Shown: piece after piece, positions 49,189-57,686 of the stretch
Layout of the letters: every line of letters starts with the position of its first letter
Position numbering within the stretch: position 1 is the stretch's first letter
Assembly (NCBI RefSeq): GCF_021531655.1
Contig: NZ_JADYUF010000012.1
Coordinates: 13,897 to 77,896 of the forward strand
Length of the DNA: 64,000 bases
Source: Leyella stercorea
GTDB taxonomy: Bacteria > Bacteroidota > Bacteroidia > Bacteroidales > Bacteroidaceae
Reading direction: 5' to 3'
Notes under the pieces: generated by a model
What the model saw: only the letters and a program-made list of their open reading frames with translations
Told to the model about the DNA's origin: nothing
The model's database searches: none
Made by a program: the position numbers and the translations under genes

Positions 49189-49824
49189 ATGAAAAGAATC
49201 TTCACATCAGCGGCAGTTGCAATCGTTATGTTGCTTGCTGCCACAAGTGCTCAGGCACAGATAAAGTTCGGATTGAAGGGCGGTCTTAACGTGACCGACA
49301 TGAGTCTGAGCAAAGAAGTGTTTAACGCCGACAATCAGGCAGGCTTCTTCATCGGTCCGACAGTCAAGTTCTCATTGCCCCTTATTGGTCTGGGCATCGA
49401 TGCAGCAGCACTCTACGACCAGCGTCAGGCAAAGGTTAAGGGCGAGGTAGGCTACGAACAGATTTATAGAGAAGAGCGTTCGCTTGACTCGAAATACATC
49501 AACATACCCATCAACCTACGCTATGGCATCGGACTGGGTTCGGTTGCCAGCCTCAACTTTTTTGCCGGTCCGCAGTTCGGATTCAATGTTGGCAAGAAGC
49601 ATCAGGAGCTTGTCGACGATGCCACATGGAATCTTAAGTCGTCGGCTTTCAGCGTAAACGTAGGTGCCGGCGTTACCATTGCCAGCCACTTCGAACTCTA
49701 TGCCAACTACAACATCGCTTGCGGACGCACTGGCGACGTCACTTTCTCGGATGCAGTAGACAAAGTATTCAAGAAGAACGGACGCGCCAACGCATGGCAG
49801 ATTGGACTGGCGTACTATTTCTAA
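49189..49824 (+). CDS. Outer-membrane beta-barrel protein (OMP_b-brl_2 type)
   Basis: A 211-residue protein with a signal peptide (VAIVMLLAATSAQAQ) and an eight-strand-type barrel starting IKFGLKGGLNVTDMSLS and ending WQIGLAYYF, with the terminal Phe typical of BAM clients. It belongs to the broad PorT-like barrel group. It is 54 bp behind gldN on the same strand. The gap holds one recurring AT-rich motif. A link to T9SS is suggested only by position. Confidence 0.8.
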   Translation: MKRIFTSAAVAIVMLLAATSAQAQIKFGLKGGLNVTDMSLSKEVFNADNQAGFFIGPTVKFSLPLIGLGIDAAALYDQRQAKVKGEVGYEQIYREERSLDSKYINIPINLRYGIGLGSVASLNFFAGPQFGFNVGKKHQELVDDATWNLKSSAFSVNVGAGVTIASHFELYANYNIACGRTGDVTFSDAVDKVFKKNGRANAWQIGLAYYF

Positions 49825-49950
49825 CGAAAGTTGAGAATTGAGAGTTGAGACTTGAAAGTTATGATATGCTTTTGTTGATAACATTATCGGTTTTATAATT
49901 ATAAAAGGTAATCATAACTTTCGATTCTCAACTATCAACTCTCAACAATA

Positions 49951-49992
49951 AAAAAAAGGACTGTCACACGATTGTGACAGTCCTTTTTTATT
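49951..49992. terminator. Bidirectional terminator between barrel gene and tig
   Basis: AAAAAAAGGACTGTCACA and TGTGACAGTCCTTTTTTA form a long perfect stem around CGAT. A runs and T runs on either side suit both convergent genes. Confidence 0.9.
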
Positions 49993-50015
49993 GTATTTGA
50001 TAATGTAGTATTGTA

Positions 50016-51377
50016 TTACTTCATCATTTCGTTGAACTCTTCGAGAGTTACCTCCTTGTTGTTCAGAGTAACTGTAGACTTCAGAGCTGCAGCGAGCTTA
50101 ACGTCAATAGCACGCTCGATGAAGTTGTCAACAGCCTCGCGCTTCTTCAGAAGCTCGTTAGCGTAGTTGTCAACGTACTCATCAGGAACGTTCGACATGC
50201 CGTACTGAGCGAACTGCATGCGTGCCATCTCCTTGGCAGCGTTCTTGATGTCAGCGTCCTCAACCTTGATATCGTTAGCCTTAACGAGCTGCTCCTTGAT
50301 GAGGTGCCACTCAAGCTGCTTGATGCTTTCAGCGTAGTTCTTCTCAACGAAGTCCTCACCCTTGTCCTTATTGTTAGCAAGCATGATGCGCTTGAGCAAT
50401 GCGTCCGGCCAAGTAAGCTCACCAACCTTCTGCTCGCAGTATGTGCGAACGTCGAGCATGAACTTGTAGTCGGCGTTAGCCTCAAGCTGCGGCTGCAGGC
50501 TCTCGGCAATCTTAGCGCGGAATTCCTCTTCGTTCTTTACAGTACCCTTTTCGAATACCTGGTCGAAGAGTTCCTCGTTGAGGTCGGCCTTCTTGAAGCG
50601 CTGGATCTCAGTAATCTGGAAGCTGAAGTCAGACTCAAGGTTCTCTACAGCGTCCTTCTCAATCTTGAGGAGTGAAGAAATCTCGGCTGTGCCTTCCGGA
50701 TAAGCCTTGCGTGGGTTGAAAGTGACGATGTCGCCGAGCTTAGCACCATTGAAGAGGTTCTTCTGATCCTCTACCTTGATGTATGAAGGCATAAGCACAG
50801 CACCCTCTACAGTGATGCCACCTTCCTTAGTATTGCCCTCAGCGTCGAGCTCGCGGATGTCGCCCTTGAGCAGATCGTTCAAAGAAGCGTCATACTCCTG
50901 AGCCTGCTCGTACTTGCCGGCACGACCCTGATACATCTCGATCTGCTCGTTGATGAGCTTGTCGTCAGCCTTGATTGTGTAGTAATCGATCTTGTTGCGA
51001 CCGTCGAGAGTGATGTTGAGCTCAGGAGCAACAGCGATGTCGAATACGAAAGTGTAAGGAGCCGGCTGCTCGATGTCGGCCGGAGTCTCCTGCTTATCAG
51101 AAGGCAGAGGCTCGCCGAGCATCTGGATATTGTTCTCCTGGATATATTTGTAGAGCTGCTCGCCTACAAACTTGTTAACTGCGTCGTAGCGCACTGAAGC
51201 ACCAAACTGACGCTTGATGAGACCCATAGGAGCCTGACCCGGACGGAAACCGGGGATGTTGGCCTTCTTACGATAGTCCTTGAGAGTCTTCTCGACAGAG
51301 TCCTGGAAGTCTGCCTCTTCGACTGTGATAGTCAACAGACCATTCACTTTGTCGGGATTTTCAAATGAAATGTTCAT
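50016..51377 (-). CDS. tig: Trigger factor
   Basis: Trigger factor is the ribosome-bound chaperone for nascent chains. The ribosome-docking signature IPGFRPGQAPMGLIKRQFG is near residues 38-56. The middle region is degenerate relative to the E. coli FKBP domain, and the C-terminal arm domain is helical. The 453 residues fit Bacteroidetes members. It stands alone here, away from clpP and clpX, its common neighbours in related genomes. Confidence 0.95.
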   Translation of the reverse strand: MNISFENPDKVNGLLTITVEEADFQDSVEKTLKDYRKKANIPGFRPGQAPMGLIKRQFGASVRYDAVNKFVGEQLYKYIQENNIQMLGEPLPSDKQETPADIEQPAPYTFVFDIAVAPELNITLDGRNKIDYYTIKADDKLINEQIEMYQGRAGKYEQAQEYDASLNDLLKGDIRELDAEGNTKEGGITVEGAVLMPSYIKVEDQKNLFNGAKLGDIVTFNPRKAYPEGTAEISSLLKIEKDAVENLESDFSFQITEIQRFKKADLNEELFDQVFEKGTVKNEEEFRAKIAESLQPQLEANADYKFMLDVRTYCEQKVGELTWPDALLKRIMLANNKDKGEDFVEKNYAESIKQLEWHLIKEQLVKANDIKVEDADIKNAAKEMARMQFAQYGMSNVPDEYVDNYANELLKKREAVDNFIERAIDVKLAAALKSTVTLNNKEVTLEEFNEMMK

Positions 51378-51583
51378 TTTTGTTCAGTCTAAAATTATAT
51401 TTGTTATTATTGTAATTCGTCCACGGAAGTGCAAAATTACTCATTATTAATGTAAAATCCGAATATATATGGTGAAAAATTGTTGTTTGGGGTGTAATAC
51501 AGCGAATTAATCACATTTTTTCATTTATCCCAAATAGGCCATAGTAATACTCTGTCAATATGAGTTGACATAATAAAAAACGT

Positions 51584-51660
51584 CGTATCATGGCATGAAA
51601 TGGTCGTATCAAGGCATGATACGGTCATTTCATGGCATGACATGGTCATTTCATGATACG
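51584..51660. repeat. 21-bp tandem palindromic repeat upstream of tig
   Basis: Three and a half copies with an exact 21-bp period; each contains a TCATGGCATGA or TCAAGGCATGA near-palindrome followed by a GGTC-containing spacer. The flanks (51661-51820) are AACATAACAACA-type low complexity. The array lies about 200 bp upstream of tig, between it and the FISUMP locus. Confidence 0.85.
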
Positions 51661-51828
51661 AAAGAGTGCATTATATCACGATGCAGACATTAGTGATACG
51701 ATTACAACAACACAACATAACATAACAACAAAACAACAAATAACCCACTTCCCTTGCTCAGAGCTTGCAAATCAAATCACAACATAACAACATAACAATA
51801 TAATAACCTCCTACAGCTGTGTACAACG

Positions 51829-51863
51829 AAAAAACTCCTCTCCCTACTTGAGGAAGAGGAGTT
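51829..51863 (-). terminator. Terminator of the FISUMP/OmpA-like operon
   Basis: On the minus strand AACTCCTCT and AGAGGAGTT pair, followed by six T. It lies about 30 bp beyond the last gene of the minus-strand operon. Confidence 0.85.
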
Positions 51864-51895
51864 GATATGGTTATTCAGTTCTGTTATTCTTTTGC

Positions 51896-53188
51896 TTATC
51901 TTTTTACGTAAACAGGACGAACCGGTGCACGAGTAATAGCTCTGTATACATTATATTGATTTAAAACGATTCTAACTCCTTCCTTTTTAAATAGCATACA
52001 CTTAACAAGTGACGGATCGCTTGGTTCCAAAGCACTTGAACAACGGTAACCTTCTGTTGAGTCATTATTCCAGTATCCGAAGAAGATGTAGTTGTTGTTA
52101 ATCTTAGATATGAACATTACGCCCAGCCTTCCGTTGAGTGTAGACTCCGTAACCGTACAGTTATCGATCAATTCCTGCATTTCGTTCCACGTTGGAATTC
52201 TCCATCCTTCTCCAAGTCGCAGATAGGCAACATCATCTTCTTTCTCAAGGAAGAATCTCTTGTCACGGCTATCGTACTTCGTGTATTGTCCCGCTACTAT
52301 GTCAGTGAAGTAATAATATTGGCCAGTCCCCTTTGTCCAGGTCTCGCCCCAAGAGTAATAGTCGCCATACTTTTCAGGACTGGATGCGCCAAGGTCGCAT
52401 TTTGCCCACTTTATATTGCTTGGCAAGCCGAGGTCAACATACTCCATGGTTTCCTTAGGTATACCTACACCAGCATTCAGCTCCAGTTCTTTAATCTTCT
52501 TGGCAACCTCAGCCATAGCTTCCTTATCGCTCATGTTGCCGCTCTCAAGAGCCTGCAGCAGAGCTGTCATCTGTGTATTGATAGCATCAAGCTTGCCGCC
52601 GTAGCCACCTAAAGACTCAATAGCTTTTCTAATTTGATCCAAACTGCCATTTCCGTTCCCAATTTCCATGAACCATCCTGATATAGCAGAGAGTTTGTTT
52701 GTGAAGTTTTCGCCATATTTATCAAGAAGGGCATTTAAAGTTTCGAGCTGTGAATTGGGGTTAATGTTCTGAAAGGCAGCTTTGACAGCCTCAAGTTTTT
52801 CGTTGTAATCGGGTCTGCCTTCAACAGCCGTCTTGATGAGATCTACCTTTGCCGGCAAGTCGATGCTCATAGACTGCATGGCACCCGCAATGACATTAAG
52901 CTGCTTTTCGAGTGTGGTGTTGGTGCTGTTGAGAGCTGCGATAATGGCCTGGAGCTTGTCGTTCTGGTCGCCCTTCATATTGTCGATGGCAGCAGCGATA
53001 TTCTTGATAGCCTGCTCTTTGCTTACATTGCTCTGATTGATGGCATCGACCACGTCGGTGAAGTCGTTGACTACGGTGACTTTCATCTCGTAGTCTAATT
53101 CGGGAGCGTTCTCCTTGCATGAACTAAAGAACGCTGGTATAGCCAGCAACATTGAGCCAGCTAATAGTATTGATTTAAATGTTCTCAT
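51896..53188 (-). CDS. FISUMP-domain lipoprotein with coiled-coil stalk (paralog 1)
   Basis: The 430-residue protein has a lipoprotein signal (SILLAGSMLLAIPAFFSSC). About 200 residues follow that are predicted helical, with repeated Leu/Ala heptad character (QAIKNIAAAIDNMKGDQNDK and related blocks). At the C-terminus is a FISUMP (Fibrobacter succinogenes major paralogous) domain starting EYVDLGLPSNIKWAKCDLGA with GDYYSWGE. The N-terminal half is plainly homologous to the 683-residue paralog at 54720-56771, which carries two such domains. The OmpA-like gene lies between them. Function unknown; a surface stalk presenting a FISUMP head is an inference. Confidence 0.85.
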   Translation of the reverse strand: MRTFKSILLAGSMLLAIPAFFSSCKENAPELDYEMKVTVVNDFTDVVDAINQSNVSKEQAIKNIAAAIDNMKGDQNDKLQAIIAALNSTNTTLEKQLNVIAGAMQSMSIDLPAKVDLIKTAVEGRPDYNEKLEAVKAAFQNINPNSQLETLNALLDKYGENFTNKLSAISGWFMEIGNGNGSLDQIRKAIESLGGYGGKLDAINTQMTALLQALESGNMSDKEAMAEVAKKIKELELNAGVGIPKETMEYVDLGLPSNIKWAKCDLGASSPEKYGDYYSWGETWTKGTGQYYYFTDIVAGQYTKYDSRDKRFFLEKEDDVAYLRLGEGWRIPTWNEMQELIDNCTVTESTLNGRLGVMFISKINNNYIFFGYWNNDSTEGYRCSSALEPSDPSLVKCMLFKKEGVRIVLNQYNVYRAITRAPVRPVYVKR

Positions 53189-53204
53189 AGTTGTAATGTT
53201 TTAG

Positions 53205-53333
53205 TGATTTTTTTGCTGGGCCTTTCTAAGCCTTACTGGGCCTTTCTAAGCCTTTGATAAAAAGAGGGGATTGAGCATTTCTGGGCCTCTTTAGGCCTTT
53301 CTAAGCCTTTGATAAAAGAGGGGATTGGGGCTT
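53205..53333. repeat. CTGGGCCTTTCTAAGCC repeats in the operon gap
   Basis: Two imperfect copies of about 60 bp, each with CTGGGCCTTTCTAAGCC followed by TTTGATAAAAGAGGGGATT. The motif is related, in inverted form, to the AAGGCCCAG repeats between porP and gldK. Confidence 0.75.
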
Positions 53334-53334
53334 G

Positions 53335-54678
53335 TTAGGGCTTTACCTTTATGGTTACTCTTCTTCCCTCGTATGTCTTTTTGCCGTTCTTTGAGCCTAT
53401 GGCTGTCTGCGGATGGAGGTCTTCGGGGGCGAATCCTTCCTTCAGCAATACCTTAACCACTCGCTTCAGGCGACGCTCAGAGATGGCCTGATTGTACTCT
53501 GCTGTGCCTGGAGTGCTTGCTTCGGCAAGTATAGAGAGCTTCTCGCCCTTTACGCTGCGGGCGAAGGAGCGCAGTCGGTCCATTTCCTCACGGCTCATGT
53601 ACGAGCTGTTGTGGGCAAACTGAACGTAGTGTTCGGGGCCTCCAATGGCTGTCTTCTTGCTCTTCTGACAGTCGTCGAGCTGGCGCTGGAGGTCGTTGTT
53701 GTGCTGTTCAGCCTTCTGTCGGAGTGCTGATTCACGGTCGGCACGTGCCTTTTCGGCATCAGCTTCCTGGCGCAGATTGTTGGCACGATCGTTGAGAGCA
53801 GCCAGTTCGCCGTCGTAATAGTTGCGCATCTTGCTTGCACGACTCGGTACGAAGTTGTATCGAACGGTAGCCATGGCGTAGATGAGATGCTTTGGGGCAA
53901 CTTCCTTACGATTGAGAAGCCAGTCGAATTCGCCCTTAATGCCTAATGTGAAACGGCGGCTTACGTCAGCCTCGATGTGCAGAGTGGCAGGGATGAAGAG
54001 CTTGTTGAACTTCTCGTGGCGGTTGGCTGTGAGCACGTTTCCGGTAACGGTGACCGTAGCATCGTTGCTGATGTTGATGTCGCCATATACAGGAGTAGTG
54101 GTGCCATTCTCGGTCTTGGTGGTTCCAACCCAAATGCCATACTCGTTGCCGCGTGCGAATGTTCCGCCAATACCGGTTCCCATCCAGATATTAAACCACT
54201 GAGCCTTGCGCATGGGCCAAAGCTCCATGAAGTTGAACTGAACGCCAAGCTTCACGTTGTGGGTATTCATGACGTAGTTGCCATAGGTCTTGGCAAGATT
54301 GGCTTTGGTGTCGATAGCGTCGAATCGCTGTTCGCGACGATAGCGCGACCAGATATAGTCGGCACCTATGCGAACCCACGGACGAATGGTGAAGTCGATG
54401 CCACCACCTACAGCAGGCGACTGCTTGTAGCTCGACTTAGCGTCGATATTGGGATACCACACACCGTTAGCCCACGACAATCCGCCTTGAGCGTAAATGC
54501 TCCAAGTATTAGTGCGCAGCTCCTTATTGGTATTGCGCAGCAGATCAGCTTTGCCCTCGCCCACGGTCTGCGCCTGAGCGCCTACCGTGAAGAGCGATGT
54601 AAGCAATACGCTGAACCCTATTCTTGCCCATCTGCCACCTGATAGCGTAATGAGCTTTTTGGTTCGTATTGTGTTCAT
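53335..54678 (-). CDS. Outer-membrane barrel with C-terminal OmpA-like domain
   Basis: The 447-residue protein has a signal peptide (FSVLLTSLFTVGAQAQ), an N-terminal barrel of about 270 residues (WSIYAQGGLSWANGVWYPN; HLIYAMATVRYNFVPS), a charged coiled coil (LNDRANNLRQEADAEKARAD) and a C-terminal OmpA-like region (YVQFAHNSSYMSREEMDRLR; ISERRLKRVVKVLLKEGF). The OmpA part should bind peptidoglycan, although its usual NxxLSxxRA motif is altered to NQAISERRL. It is flanked on both sides by FISUMP lipoproteins, 41 and 146 bp away, all on the minus strand. Confidence 0.85.
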   Translation of the reverse strand: MNTIRTKKLITLSGGRWARIGFSVLLTSLFTVGAQAQTVGEGKADLLRNTNKELRTNTWSIYAQGGLSWANGVWYPNIDAKSSYKQSPAVGGGIDFTIRPWVRIGADYIWSRYRREQRFDAIDTKANLAKTYGNYVMNTHNVKLGVQFNFMELWPMRKAQWFNIWMGTGIGGTFARGNEYGIWVGTTKTENGTTTPVYGDINISNDATVTVTGNVLTANRHEKFNKLFIPATLHIEADVSRRFTLGIKGEFDWLLNRKEVAPKHLIYAMATVRYNFVPSRASKMRNYYDGELAALNDRANNLRQEADAEKARADRESALRQKAEQHNNDLQRQLDDCQKSKKTAIGGPEHYVQFAHNSSYMSREEMDRLRSFARSVKGEKLSILAEASTPGTAEYNQAISERRLKRVVKVLLKEGFAPEDLHPQTAIGSKNGKKTYEGRRVTIKVKP

Positions 54679-54719
54679 ACTTAATTTCTTTTTAAAACAT
54701 TATCTTTTTTTGCAGATAC

Positions 54720-56771
54720 TTATTTATTTGAGTAGAGGTCGAATACCGGTCGTATCACAACACCAAAATCACGGTATATTGATTTAAACGATGGCTCCTT
54801 GATACCTCCGCTTGATGTCTCTTTAGCAAACATAGGCCATGTAAGCGCTACTGCCTTTTGGTATTTATCTTTATCTGACAATTCATCAGCCGGATATAGA
54901 TTAGCTGTAGTATAGTAGGTGTCATTGTCAGGCTGGACACCCCATCCATCACCTCTGAAACCACTGGTCATCGGTAAAACGATAGAGTTTCCGCTTGGTC
55001 CTGTCACTTTCCATCGTGCAATGACTTTCGTCTGCGACGGATCTATTATCTCTGAAAGTGTGGTAGTAACGGCTTCCCATTTACAATCTTCAAGCAGCTC
55101 TTCCCAGTCTTCTTTTGTAGGAATGCGATAGCCTGCACCTATATTAGCTCTTGCCGCATCGTCGTTGAGGTCAAGCACCGTCTTGCCGTCTTTCTCATTG
55201 TACTTTAATACCTTTATACCACCATCAATCTTAAAATGCTTGTAGTTATCACTATAATATTTCTTCTTGGTAGAAGTCTCTCCCCAGGCATAGTAATCGC
55301 CAAGTTCTGTAGGCTCGGTTGTACCCAAATTGCACTTAGCCCACAGCAGTCCGCTTGCCAATCCAAGGTCAACGCAATTGTTAGGAACCGGCACGCCAGG
55401 ACCCTTGACCGGACGAATTGATATTCCGTCAGGACGACGTTTGCCATAACGGCCAATGCGGTCATTCTGGAAAGCAAAGGTCCAAGCGTTATATACCATG
55501 TTGTCTATACGACGAAGGTTCGTCATGCATACAGCTACTTCTTCGTCATCAGAGATTGCTCTGGTTTGTGGTTTTTCACTATTCTTAAAGCCGGCGCAAG
55601 GGATAAAGATAGACTTTTTGTTCTTCTTGCTCGTTATCTGATAGCCCGCAACACCGTTAAGCGTTGTTTTCTCAATTGTGGTATACTTCTGATTGGTCAA
55701 TTCTCTGAAATCAGCCAAGGTAGGCGTGCGCCAACCGTTTCCTATTTTCTGTATTACGGCATCGTCTTCGTCTTCAAGCGTCAGCTTGCCGTCTTCATTG
55801 TTATACTTGGTGAATCCCTGGCTGGGAGCACCCTCCTTATACCACTTATGGTTGGATTTGGTGTATTCTTGCTTAGGCTCCACTTCGCCCCAAGCGTAAT
55901 AATCGCCATACGCTTCCGGAGAAGAAGCGCCGAGGTTGCACTTTGCCCACAAGTTGCCGCTCGGCAAACCGAGGTCAACATACTCTACCTTGTCAGTAGA
56001 ACCGCCAATGCCAGCAGCCGCCTTAAGCAGTGCAAGCTGCCTGGCAATCTCAGCCCAACCTTCCTTTTCGTTAGTATTGCCAGCCTTTATTGCCTCTACT
56101 ATCTTTGTCATATTATCCAATATGCCATCCAGCTTGGCATTTTCGCCAGCAAGTGCTTCGATAGCTTTTCGAATAGCCTTAAACTTATCGTCTGTATACG
56201 TCATATAACGCAATGTACCCTCTATTTCTCCTATGCAGTAATACAACTTGCCTTTATAAGATAAAGGATCATCAGGATATTTGAGTTCATCGCTGAAGTA
56301 TTTGTCGAGAACCCCCTCAAGAAGCTTCAGCTGTTCGTTAGGATTGATATTGACAAGAGCCGTTTCGACAGCTTTCAGAACCTCATCGTACTTAGGCATG
56401 TTTTCGACAGCCTTGGCGAGAGCGTCAATCTTGGTAGGCAGCTCGGTGCTCAAAGACTTCATCGCACCGGCAATCACGTTCAACTTGGTGTCGAGCGTGT
56501 TGTTATTGTTGTTAAGAGCATCGGTAATGGCCTGAAGCTTTGCACTTTGGTCGCCCTTGATATTGTCAATGGCAGTAACAAGCTGTGCAATAGCCTGCTC
56601 GCTCGAAAGCTTACCGTCATTGATAGCCTTAACCACATCGTTGAAGTCGTTAACTACTTGCACTTCAGTCTTGAACTTTATGAGAGAGCCCTCCTCTTCA
56701 CAAGAGCTGAAGAACATAGGTGTCGCCAGCAGCATCGCGCCGGCTAACAGAATAGATCTTAATGTTCTCAT
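54720..56771 (-). CDS. Tandem FISUMP-domain lipoprotein with coiled-coil stalk (paralog 2)
   Basis: The start at 56771 is chosen because MRTLRSILLAGAMLLATP opens a lipoprotein signal ending FFSSC, matching paralog 1. The 683 residues have a helical stalk (residues 30-270) with blocks such as QAIAQLVTAIDNIKGDQSAK, then FISUMP domain 1 (EYVDLGLPSGNLWAKCNLGA, near 295) and domain 2 (NCVDLGLASGLLWAKCNLGT, near 480). It is the first large gene of the operon. Compared with paralog 1 it has gained or kept a second head domain. No enzyme motif is visible. Confidence 0.86.
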   Translation of the reverse strand: MRTLRSILLAGAMLLATPMFFSSCEEEGSLIKFKTEVQVVNDFNDVVKAINDGKLSSEQAIAQLVTAIDNIKGDQSAKLQAITDALNNNNNTLDTKLNVIAGAMKSLSTELPTKIDALAKAVENMPKYDEVLKAVETALVNINPNEQLKLLEGVLDKYFSDELKYPDDPLSYKGKLYYCIGEIEGTLRYMTYTDDKFKAIRKAIEALAGENAKLDGILDNMTKIVEAIKAGNTNEKEGWAEIARQLALLKAAAGIGGSTDKVEYVDLGLPSGNLWAKCNLGASSPEAYGDYYAWGEVEPKQEYTKSNHKWYKEGAPSQGFTKYNNEDGKLTLEDEDDAVIQKIGNGWRTPTLADFRELTNQKYTTIEKTTLNGVAGYQITSKKNKKSIFIPCAGFKNSEKPQTRAISDDEEVAVCMTNLRRIDNMVYNAWTFAFQNDRIGRYGKRRPDGISIRPVKGPGVPVPNNCVDLGLASGLLWAKCNLGTTEPTELGDYYAWGETSTKKKYYSDNYKHFKIDGGIKVLKYNEKDGKTVLDLNDDAARANIGAGYRIPTKEDWEELLEDCKWEAVTTTLSEIIDPSQTKVIARWKVTGPSGNSIVLPMTSGFRGDGWGVQPDNDTYYTTANLYPADELSDKDKYQKAVALTWPMFAKETSSGGIKEPSFKSIYRDFGVVIRPVFDLYSNK

Positions 56772-56839
56772 AGTCGTATGGTTTTTAGAATTGATTGTAT
56801 ATTGTGATAGTTTTTGTGTTGTTGCAAATGTCAGATGCC

Positions 56840-57073
56840 TCATAGCAGACTGCGCAGCCATTGCATAAACGTGAGTTTGCGTGGCTTGGTTTCGGATGGA
56901 TGTCTGCTTTGGCAGTTGCCATTGTCGGTCCCGACTCTGCGTCTATCCATCTCCACGTTTATCATTTCGCGTATAGTATCGAGCAGATGGGCGCGTTCTT
57001 CAAGAAACTCCTGCGCCTCGTCGGTCTTTCGCTGCCTGCCGTCATGTAGTATATGATTGTCAGTACTTGCCAT
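56840..57073 (-). CDS. Small charged protein, unknown
   Basis: A 77-residue frame starting MASTDNHILHDGRQRKTDEA, with a central helix rich in Glu, Arg and Leu (QEFLEERAHLLDTIREMINV) and a basic end (RKLTFMQWLRSLL). It has no signal peptide and no recognisable family. It lies 68 bp upstream of the FISUMP paralog on the same strand, so it could be the first gene of that operon. Absence of other genes on either strand supports it; the weak initiation region does not. Confidence 0.4.
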   Translation of the reverse strand: MASTDNHILHDGRQRKTDEAQEFLEERAHLLDTIREMINVEMDRRRVGTDNGNCQSRHPSETKPRKLTFMQWLRSLL

Positions 57074-57116
57074 AGTAGTGGGGTTTAAAGTTTCAAGTTT
57101 TGGTTGGTTTTTAATG

Positions 57117-57240
57117 CTGTCAGCCGACAAGTGGAGGGGTGAAGGAGCCTGGTGATGTAATATATAAAGGTGTTATGAAGAGAGTTTTGTACGGCGTCTG
57201 CGCCTGCTCCCGAGCAATCCCTCCACTTGTCAACTGACAG
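57117..57240. repeat. 22-bp inverted repeats flanking 80 bp
   Basis: CTGTCAG, two variable bases, then GACAAGTGGAGGG (57117-57138) is repeated in inverse orientation at 57219-57240 with two mismatches. The 80-bp interior has no obvious promoter in either direction. A 74-codon minus-strand frame at 57085-57309 spans the repeats and is probably not a gene. Confidence 0.6.
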
Positions 57241-57348
57241 CACGTTCTCATCAGTATCGGAGTCTGTAGGGCTTGTGCTGCCAGACAGTCCGATGGCTGT
57301 ACTCGCCAAGTCGTAGAGAAGCTTTAGTCTTGTTTAGTCTTGCTGTGG

Positions 57349-57356
57349 CAAAGTTA
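57349..57356 (-). promoter_or_regulatory. Possible -7 box of the FISUMP operon
   Basis: TAACTTTG on the minus strand upstream of the small frames and the FISUMP operon. No TTTG is found at the standard -33 spacing, so the promoter is weak or needs an activator. Confidence 0.45.
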
Positions 57357-57489
57357 CGAATTATCCAGTCTGAAGTATTGTGATAATCGGACATTATTGT
57401 GTGATAATCGGACAAAAATACATGAGCAAAAGTGCTCTAATCAGACATCGGAATGGCGTAAGTGGCTGATGCTCAATACAAATCAAAAA

Positions 57490-57655
57490 CACAAAAGCCC
57501 CTCCCCCGGCCCCTCCCCCGTAGGGAGGGGAGTGGTATGATTTGAATGCTAAAAAACACAAAGCCCTACCGCAAACAACACAAAGCCCTACCCCCAACCC
57601 CTCCCCCGTAGGGAGGGGAGTGGTATGCTTTGTTAGCTTAAGGGGGTAGGGATTA
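57490..57655. repeat. CCCCTCCCCCGTAGGGAGGGG hairpin repeats
   Basis: Two direct copies of a segment with CCCTCCCC-CGTA-GGGAGGGG hairpin and GAGTGGTATG tail (about 57499-57540 and 57597-57630) separated by CAAAGCCCTACC-type sequence. They fill the divergent gap between the FISUMP operon and the wzi-like gene. Confidence 0.8.
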
Positions 57656-57686
57656 ACTAATTTATAAAATACAGGATATTCTATTG

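Noticed and set aside
57085..57309. A 74-codon minus-strand frame before the FISUMP operon
   Set aside because: It spans the inverted repeats and has no family or convincing start. It was left out as a gene.
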